A DNA stretch of 9,748 bases from an uncultured Collinsella sp. (GTDB lineage: Bacteria; Actinomycetota; Coriobacteriia; Coriobacteriales; Coriobacteriaceae). Shown here piece by piece: positions 6,302-9,748 of the stretch. The translations under genes and the position numbers were made by a program. A model generated the notes under the pieces. The model was not told the DNA's origin. It was given only the letters and a program-made list of their open reading frames with translations, and did not search any database. Numbering within the stretch: position 1 is the stretch's first letter; each line of letters opens with the position of its first letter. Location of the stretch: positions 1-9,748 of the forward strand of contig CABUWR010000032.1 in NCBI GenBank assembly GCA_902495265.1, given 5' to 3'.

Positions 6302-7222
6302 GTGGCAACTCAGAAATTCACCGGCGTTATCCCTCCCGTCGTTGTTCCCGATACCGAAGACCACCAGCTCGACGTTGCCTCCTTTGAGCGCAGCATCAAC
6401 CGCATGATCGATGCCGGCGTCGATGGCCTGTTCTTCCTGGGCTCCTCGGGCGAGGTCGTCTTCTCCACCGACGAGCGCCGTCGCCAGATTGTCGCCGAGG
6501 CCGTGCGCATCGTCGACCACCGCGTTCCCGTTCTGGTTGGCATCATCGACACCGAGACCGAGCGCATGATCGAGCACGGCAAGGTCGCTCAGGAGCTGGG
6601 TGCCGATGCTCTTGTCGCCACCTGCCCGTTCTATGCCCTGCAGGGCATGACCGAGGTCGAGGAGCACTTCCGCATCCTGCACGAGGAGCTCGACCTGCCC
6701 ATCTTTGCCTATGACATTCCCGTCTGCGTTCACACCAAACTCCCCTGGAAGCTCCTTGCCAAGCTCGGCGCCGAGGGCGTCCTGGCCGGCGTTAAGGATT
6801 CCTCGGGTGATGACATCTCGTTCCGCTACCTCGTTCAGGAGAACGAGAAGAACGGCCATCCGATGAGCATTCTCACCGGTCACGAGGTTGTTGTCGACGG
6901 CGCCTACCTCGGTGGCGCCGACGGTTCCGTCCCGGGTCTCGCCAACGTTGAGCCCGAGGGCTACGTGCGTCAGTGGAAGGCCGCTCAGGCTGGTGACTGG
7001 GCTACCGTCAAGGCCGAGCAGGATCGCCTTAATGAGATTTCGCACATCTGGGATGTCACCTCGGGCGTCCAGGGCTATGCCGGTGGCGTCGGCGCCTTCA
7101 AGACCGCTATGAACCTCATGGGCATCTTCGACAGCCCGACCATGCCGCGCCCGGTGAAGGCCATGACCGGCGAGAACGTCGAGGCGATTAAGAAGGTCCT
7201 CCAGGACAACGGTCTCCTTTAA
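6302..7222 (+). CDS. nanA: N-acetylneuraminate lyase-like aldolase (DHDPS/NAL superfamily)
   Basis: The 306-residue protein is a class I (Schiff-base) aldolase of the DHDPS/NAL fold. The pyruvate-binding GSSGE is at 47-51, catalytic Tyr137 lies in 'YDIP' and Schiff-base Lys165 in 'GVKDSSGD', at the same residue numbers as in E. coli NanA. The Arg that binds the dicarboxylate in true dihydrodipicolinate synthases, just after the Tyr block, is absent ('YDIPVCVHTK'), which argues against DapA. Placed with nanK and nanE, it should cleave sialic acid to ManNAc and pyruvate. However, the residues that bind the sialic acid side chain in E. coli NanA (Asp191, Glu192, Ser208) align with Glu195, Val196 and Gly212, and Thr48 and Thr167 are Ser, so a different or modified 2-keto-3-deoxy acid is possible. 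The start is GTG 6302, six bases after AAGGAG (6290-6295); an in-frame TTG at 6218 would overlap the preceding gene. Confidence 0.8.
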   Translation: MATQKFTGVIPPVVVPDTEDHQLDVASFERSINRMIDAGVDGLFFLGSSGEVVFSTDERRRQIVAEAVRIVDHRVPVLVGIIDTETERMIEHGKVAQELGADALVATCPFYALQGMTEVEEHFRILHEELDLPIFAYDIPVCVHTKLPWKLLAKLGAEGVLAGVKDSSGDDISFRYLVQENEKNGHPMSILTGHEVVVDGAYLGGADGSVPGLANVEPEGYVRQWKAAQAGDWATVKAEQDRLNEISHIWDVTSGVQGYAGGVGAFKTAMNLMGIFDSPTMPRPVKAMTGENVEAIKKVLQDNGLL

Positions 7223-7225
7223 AGC

Positions 7226-7320
7226 TTTCCCAGGCACCCGACCTCGCCGTTCAACCGTGCGGCCATGACCCATTAGGTCAATGGCCACACGGTTTCTCGG
7301 CGATCTCGGGCACCTGGAAA
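7226..7320. repeat. Long imperfect palindrome (~95 bp) between nanA-like gene and nanK
   Basis: Starting four bases after the aldolase stop, nearly the whole segment folds on itself around the loop CATTA (7271-7275). The inner arms AACCGTG.GGCCAT.GACC pair with GGTC.ATGGCC.CACGGTT with one mismatch and one bulge. A middle block (TCGCCG with CGGCGA) and an outer block (TTTCC.AGG..CCCGA with TCGGG..CCTGGAAA) extend the stem with short interruptions. It has no coding content and no T-run after it. It could be an RNA processing or stabilising structure, or a copy of a dispersed intergenic palindromic repeat; the sequence alone cannot separate these. Confidence 0.7.
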
Positions 7321-7394
7321 ACCTTTACCGCGCTGTGACGGCTAGCCTGACGGCGCATTTCCTGTAGTTGTTTTTATCTCCTAAGGAGAACGAC

Positions 7395-8360
7395 ATGGAG
7401 AACAAGTACGTCTGCTCTGTCGATATCGGCGGAACTAAGATCGCGACCGCCATTATGGAGTATCCGGCTGACGGCAGCGTGCCCCATCCCGTTTTTGAGG
7501 CCGAGGTTCCTACTGAGGCCCAGGAGGGCGGCGAGGCCGTCTTCCAGCGTATCGAGGCGTCCATCAAGGCTGCTCTTGAGGCGAATCCCGATGTCGAGGT
7601 CCTCGGTGTCGGTATCGGTGCCGCAGGCGTCGTCGATCCCAAGACGGGCGCCATCGCGTATGCCAACGAGATTATGCCCGGCTGGTCCGGCGTTCAGTTG
7701 GGGCCGCGTCTGCGCGAGGACCTTGGTCTTCCCGTTGCCGTTGTGGGCGACGTGCAGGCTCATGCTCTGGGCGAGGCCCACTGGGGCGTCGGCAAGGGCA
7801 AGTTCTCCGTCTTGTGTCTTGGCATCGGTACGGGCATCGGTGGCGCATATGTCGAGAACGGCCGCGTGATGCAGGGCTTCCATGGTGCTGCCGGCCATAT
7901 GGGCCACATCGAGTGCTCGGCTGCCGCCGGCATTCCCTGCGCCTGCGGGCGTTCCGGTCATCTTGAGTCGGTTGCTTCGGGCACTTCCATTGGTCGTATG
8001 TACGATGAGCGCTTTGGTCGCGTCGACCCCAGCCGTCCTTCGGTCGGTCGCGATGTGAACGACCTGTGCCGTGCGGGCGACGCAAAGGCGACCGAGGTCA
8101 TCCATGACGCCGGCTTTGCGCTGGGTGCCAGCTTGGGCTCGCTCGCTAACATCTTGGATCCCGAGGTCATCGTGCTTTCGGGAGGTGTGATTCACCAGGG
8201 TCCCGATTGGCGCTCGCAGACGTGGAAGGACTCGGTGCACGAGGGCTATGCCAGCCAGGCGCTCGATCCTCTTCAGGACACGCCGATCCTCATCGGTTCT
8301 CTGGAGGGCGATGCTCCGCTCATCGGTGCTGCCGAACACCTTCTTGCGTCGTTGAAGTAA
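7395..8360 (+). CDS. nanK: ROK-family kinase, probable N-acetylmannosamine kinase
   Basis: This 321-residue sugar kinase carries the ROK features in order: phosphate loop 'DIGGTK' (10-15), catalytic Asp119 in 'GDVQAHALGE', 'GIGTGIGG' (143-150), then 'AGHMGHIE' (166-173) and zinc-site 'CACGRSGHLE' (182-191). The AGHxGH form, with His168 where glucokinases have Glu, is what I remember for E. coli NanK ('AGHIGH') and supports the N-acetylmannosamine kinase call: ATP plus ManNAc gives ManNAc-6-phosphate in the cytoplasm. The third zinc-ligand cysteine of CxCGxxGC is replaced by His189, so the metal site would be Cys2-His2 type with His171. ATG 7395 is chosen because AAGGAG (7383-7388) precedes it by six bases; an in-frame TTG at 7368 lacks such a site. 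The protein is longer than E. coli NanK (about 290). Gene order with nanE strengthens the assignment; another hexosamine substrate remains possible. Confidence 0.85.
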   Translation: MENKYVCSVDIGGTKIATAIMEYPADGSVPHPVFEAEVPTEAQEGGEAVFQRIEASIKAALEANPDVEVLGVGIGAAGVVDPKTGAIAYANEIMPGWSGVQLGPRLREDLGLPVAVVGDVQAHALGEAHWGVGKGKFSVLCLGIGTGIGGAYVENGRVMQGFHGAAGHMGHIECSAAAGIPCACGRSGHLESVASGTSIGRMYDERFGRVDPSRPSVGRDVNDLCRAGDAKATEVIHDAGFALGASLGSLANILDPEVIVLSGGVIHQGPDWRSQTWKDSVHEGYASQALDPLQDTPILIGSLEGDAPLIGAAEHLLASLK

Positions 8361-8377
8361 ACATAACTACCAAGTGC

Positions 8378-8475
8378 GCCTTCTGAGGTGCCGCAGATTG
8401 ACGTGAAAGAGGAGCGAAGCGTGCTTCGGTACGCGAGCGACGGTTTGAACGTCAAGGTGCGGTGTCTCAGAAGGC
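8378..8475 (+). promoter_or_regulatory. Large structured RNA element between nanK and nanE, possible attenuator
   Basis: Arms 8378-8404 and 8449-8475 form a 27-position stem: 10 perfect pairs, three G-U pairs, five pairs, a two-base mismatch, then seven pairs. The 44-base apical part contains a second hairpin (8419-8434) closed by a C-UUCG-G tetraloop, one of the most stable known. The 3' arm is followed by 'TGTTTTGAG', a short T-rich tract, and the nanE ribosome site (AAAGG, 8485-8489) comes 10 bases later. It could be a rho-independent attenuator, a cis-regulatory RNA for nanE, or a dispersed palindromic repeat. It matches no riboswitch class I recognise. Confidence 0.65.
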
Positions 8476-8500
8476 TGTTTTGAGAAAGGTTGAGTCGAAC

Positions 8501-9187
8501 ATGACCGTCGATCCTTTGATTCAATCCCTGAAGGGCAAGCTCGTCGTGAGCGTTCAGGCGTATATGGGCGAGCCGCTTCGCACGCCCGAGACCATGGCTC
8601 AAATGTCTCGCGCTTGCGAGCTCGGCGGCGCCGCCGCCATTCGCTGCCAGGGCCTTGCCGACATCGCCGCCATTAAGGGCCGCTGTGAGGTCCCCGTCAT
8701 CGGCTTGTGGAAGGATGGGCACGAGGGCGTTTACATCACGCCGACGCTGCGCCACGCTCGCGCCTGCGTTGCCGCCGGTGCCGATATCGTGGCGATTGAC
8801 GCCACCGATCGCCCGCGTCCCGATGGCAAGACCGTCGAGGACACCTTCCGTCCGCTGCACGAGGAGGGCGTGCTCCTGATGGCCGACTGTGCCACCATCG
8901 AGGATATTCGTCGTGCTGTCGACATGGGCTTCGACCTGGTGTCCACCACGCTTTCTCATGGTGTTGCCGCTATCGACTGCACCATGGCCGATGGCCCCGA
9001 TCTGCCGCTTCTGCGTCAGGCGACCGAGGAATTCCCCGGTCTTCCCATCATCTGCGAGGGCCGCGTGCACACGCCCGAGGAGGCCCGCGCCGCGATTGAT
9101 GCGGGCGCCTGGGCCGTTGTCGTCGGCACCGCCATCACGCACCCCACGAGTATTACAAGTTGGTTCAAGGCTGCGCTTGAGGCGTAA
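8501..9187 (+). CDS. nanE: N-acetylmannosamine-6-phosphate 2-epimerase
   Basis: The 228-residue TIM-barrel protein converts ManNAc-6-phosphate to GlcNAc-6-phosphate, the last step that delivers sialic acid carbon to amino-sugar catabolism. Family blocks are clear: 'VSVQAYMGEPLRTPE' (16-30), 'IRCQG' (47-51), 'IGLWK' with catalytic Lys71, 'VYITPT' (77-82), 'MADCATIED', 'STTLS', 'ICEGRVHTPEEA' with catalytic Glu186, and 'AVVVGTAITHP' near the phosphate site. Length equals the family norm of about 225-235. ATG 8501 has AAAGG (8485-8489) upstream; a GTG at 8462 in frame falls inside the preceding stem-loop and would add a non-family N-terminus. It is the last gene of the operon, since a terminator follows within about 50 bases. 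'LWKDGHEG' departs from the more usual 'IIKRDYEDS' form around the catalytic Lys. Confidence 0.93.
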   Translation: MTVDPLIQSLKGKLVVSVQAYMGEPLRTPETMAQMSRACELGGAAAIRCQGLADIAAIKGRCEVPVIGLWKDGHEGVYITPTLRHARACVAAGADIVAIDATDRPRPDGKTVEDTFRPLHEEGVLLMADCATIEDIRRAVDMGFDLVSTTLSHGVAAIDCTMADGPDLPLLRQATEEFPGLPIICEGRVHTPEEARAAIDAGAWAVVVGTAITHPTSITSWFKAALEA

Positions 9188-9214
9188 GACAGGCCTCGTA
9201 TCCGCTTGGGGCGG

Positions 9215-9220
9215 TATACT
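9215..9220 (+). promoter_or_regulatory. Candidate -10 box for rapZ
   Basis: TATACT is close to the bacterial -10 consensus, with an A-rich candidate start site 6-10 bases downstream (CAATAAAGG). No TTGACA-like -35 is seen 16-18 bases upstream ('AGGCCTCG' region), so the promoter would be weak or activator dependent. It lies in the gap between nanE and the terminator hairpin. Confidence 0.45.
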
Positions 9221-9238
9221 CAATAAAGGCAATTGATC

Positions 9239-9274
9239 GCGCGGGATCCGCTGGCCGGGTCCCGCGCTTGTTTT
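9239..9274 (+). terminator. Rho-independent terminator between nanE and rapZ
   Basis: GCGCGGGATCC (9239-9249) pairs with GGGTCCCGCGC (9257-9267) in an 11-bp stem with one T-G wobble around a seven-base loop, followed at once by TTGTTTT (9268-9274). It is the best terminator in the window and should end the nan operon. It also lies downstream of the candidate rapZ -10 box and abuts the rapZ ribosome site AGGAGG (9275-9280), so it may act as an attenuator in the rapZ leader. Confidence 0.8.
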
Positions 9275-9285
9275 AGGAGGCACAC

Positions 9286-9748
9286 ATGCAAAAGGGAGAT
9301 GCCATGGATGCGGCGGAGCGCTCGGAGCGCATCCCCGATATCGTCATCATCACCGGAATGTCTGGATCGGGCCGAACGCAGGCCATGCATGTGTTCGAGG
9401 ACATGGGCTACTTTTGCATCGACAACTTGCCTCCGCGTCTGATCGCCCAGCTTGCCGAACTCGTCGGCATCAATACGGGCGTGGGCAGGCATCTTGCCGT
9501 CACCTGCGACCTGCGCAGCCAGGGCTTGTTCGATGAGCTGCTCGATGCCGTTGCCGCACTCGAGGAGCGCGAGATGAGCTGCGACATCGTGTTCCTGGAG
9601 GCTTCTGACGAGGTGCTGATTCGTCGCTACAGCGAAAATCGCCGCCGTCATCCCATTGCCAAGCCGGGGGAGACTACGGCCGATGCCATTCAGCGCGAGC
9701 GCCTTCAGCTGCAGGGCGTGCGCGACCGAGCCGATATGATTATCGACA
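9286..9748 (+). CDS. rapZ: RapZ / YvcJ family nucleotide-binding protein (N-terminal part)
   Basis: The first 154 residues are present; the gene continues past the window end. The P-loop region 'ITGMSGSGRTQAMHVFEDMGY' spans about 22-42, followed by 'CIDNLPP', then 'DLRSQG', 'FLEASDEVLIRRYSENRRRHP' and 'RERLQLQGVRDRAD', all in the order of YvcJ/RapZ proteins. The Walker A Lys is Arg30, a form I recall from mycobacterial homologues, so it is a lineage feature and not damage. In E. coli RapZ guides RNase E to the GlmZ small RNA and so controls GlcN-6-phosphate synthesis; in Gram-positives YvcJ binds nucleotides and its target is less clear. In actinobacteria it usually sits with yvcK and whiA. 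AGGAGG (9275-9280) is five bases before ATG 9286; a second ATG at 9304, with its own AGGGAG, is an alternative start. It is separated from the nan operon by a terminator. Confidence 0.93.
   Translation, partial: MQKGDAMDAAERSERIPDIVIITGMSGSGRTQAMHVFEDMGYFCIDNLPPRLIAQLAELVGINTGVGRHLAVTCDLRSQGLFDELLDAVAALEEREMSCDIVFLEASDEVLIRRYSENRRRHPIAKPGETTADAIQRERLQLQGVRDRADMIID

Noticed and set aside
7336..7354. Direct repeat TGACGGC at 7336-7342 and 7348-7354, with GGCTAGCC palindrome between
   Set aside because: The 12-bp spacing is suggestive of a protein site, but 7-bp repeats in GC-rich DNA are common and no promoter could be aligned to it.
7377..7389. TCTCC-TAA-GGAGA hairpin that could hide the nanK ribosome site
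   Set aside because: Only 5 bp with a three-base loop; a complement of the Shine-Dalgarno this short arises easily and there is no supporting structure.
8273..9283. Long - strand open frame opposite nanE
   Set aside because: It is the same codon-bias shadow: it covers nanE and the terminator, has no convincing ribosome site and no family signature.
9286..9748. Loss of the Walker A lysine (Arg30) in RapZ as an unusual mutation
   Set aside because: From memory, mycobacterial and other actinobacterial homologues also have Arg here, so it is a lineage feature.

Overview
The window reads as a chromosomal segment of a high-GC Gram-positive gut-type actinobacterium, most likely of the Coriobacteriia (Collinsella-like). 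This is inferred from the GC-rich, C/G-ending codon use, the purine-rich Shine-Dalgarno sites and the RapZ protein with an actinobacterial-style Walker A (Arg in place of Lys). No rRNA or other species marker is present, so the genus is a guess. All genes lie on the + strand.

Positions 1-4331 encode an oligopeptide/dipeptide-type ABC importer: the C-terminal end of a family 5 solute-binding protein (1-372), a DppB-type permease (528-1484), a DppC-type permease fused to a DppD-type ATPase (1488-3503), and a DppF-type ATPase (3504-4331). Positions 4412-6233 encode two related cytoplasmic alpha/beta-hydrolases. The first is a CE7 acetyl esterase with an intact Ser-Asp-His triad. The second overlaps it by 8 bases and is a shortened paralogue that has lost the nucleophilic serine. 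Positions 6302-9187 encode a sialic acid (N-acetylneuraminate) breakdown set: a NanA-like aldolase, a ROK-family N-acetylmannosamine kinase (NanK) and N-acetylmannosamine-6-phosphate 2-epimerase (NanE). After a -10-like box and a rho-independent terminator, rapZ (nucleotide-binding RNase adapter/YvcJ family) starts at 9286 and runs off the end.

The genes suggest one pathway: import of a sialic acid through a SAT-like ABC transporter, removal of O-acetyl groups in the cytoplasm, cleavage to N-acetylmannosamine plus pyruvate, phosphorylation, and epimerisation to GlcNAc-6-phosphate. NagA and NagB, sialidase and a NanR-type regulator are not in the window. The aldolase keeps the class I catalytic residues but lacks several sialic-acid-binding residues of E. 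coli NanA, so its exact substrate is open.

The most unusual points are the catalytically dead esterase paralogue encoded with an intact copy, the divergent NanA pocket, and strong RNA stem-loops in every gap longer than about 60 bases within the operon. These include a ~95-nt imperfect palindrome before nanK and a ~98-nt structure with a cUUCGg tetraloop before nanE. No gene-free stretch exceeds 300 bases, and no RNA gene, insertion sequence or CRISPR array was seen.
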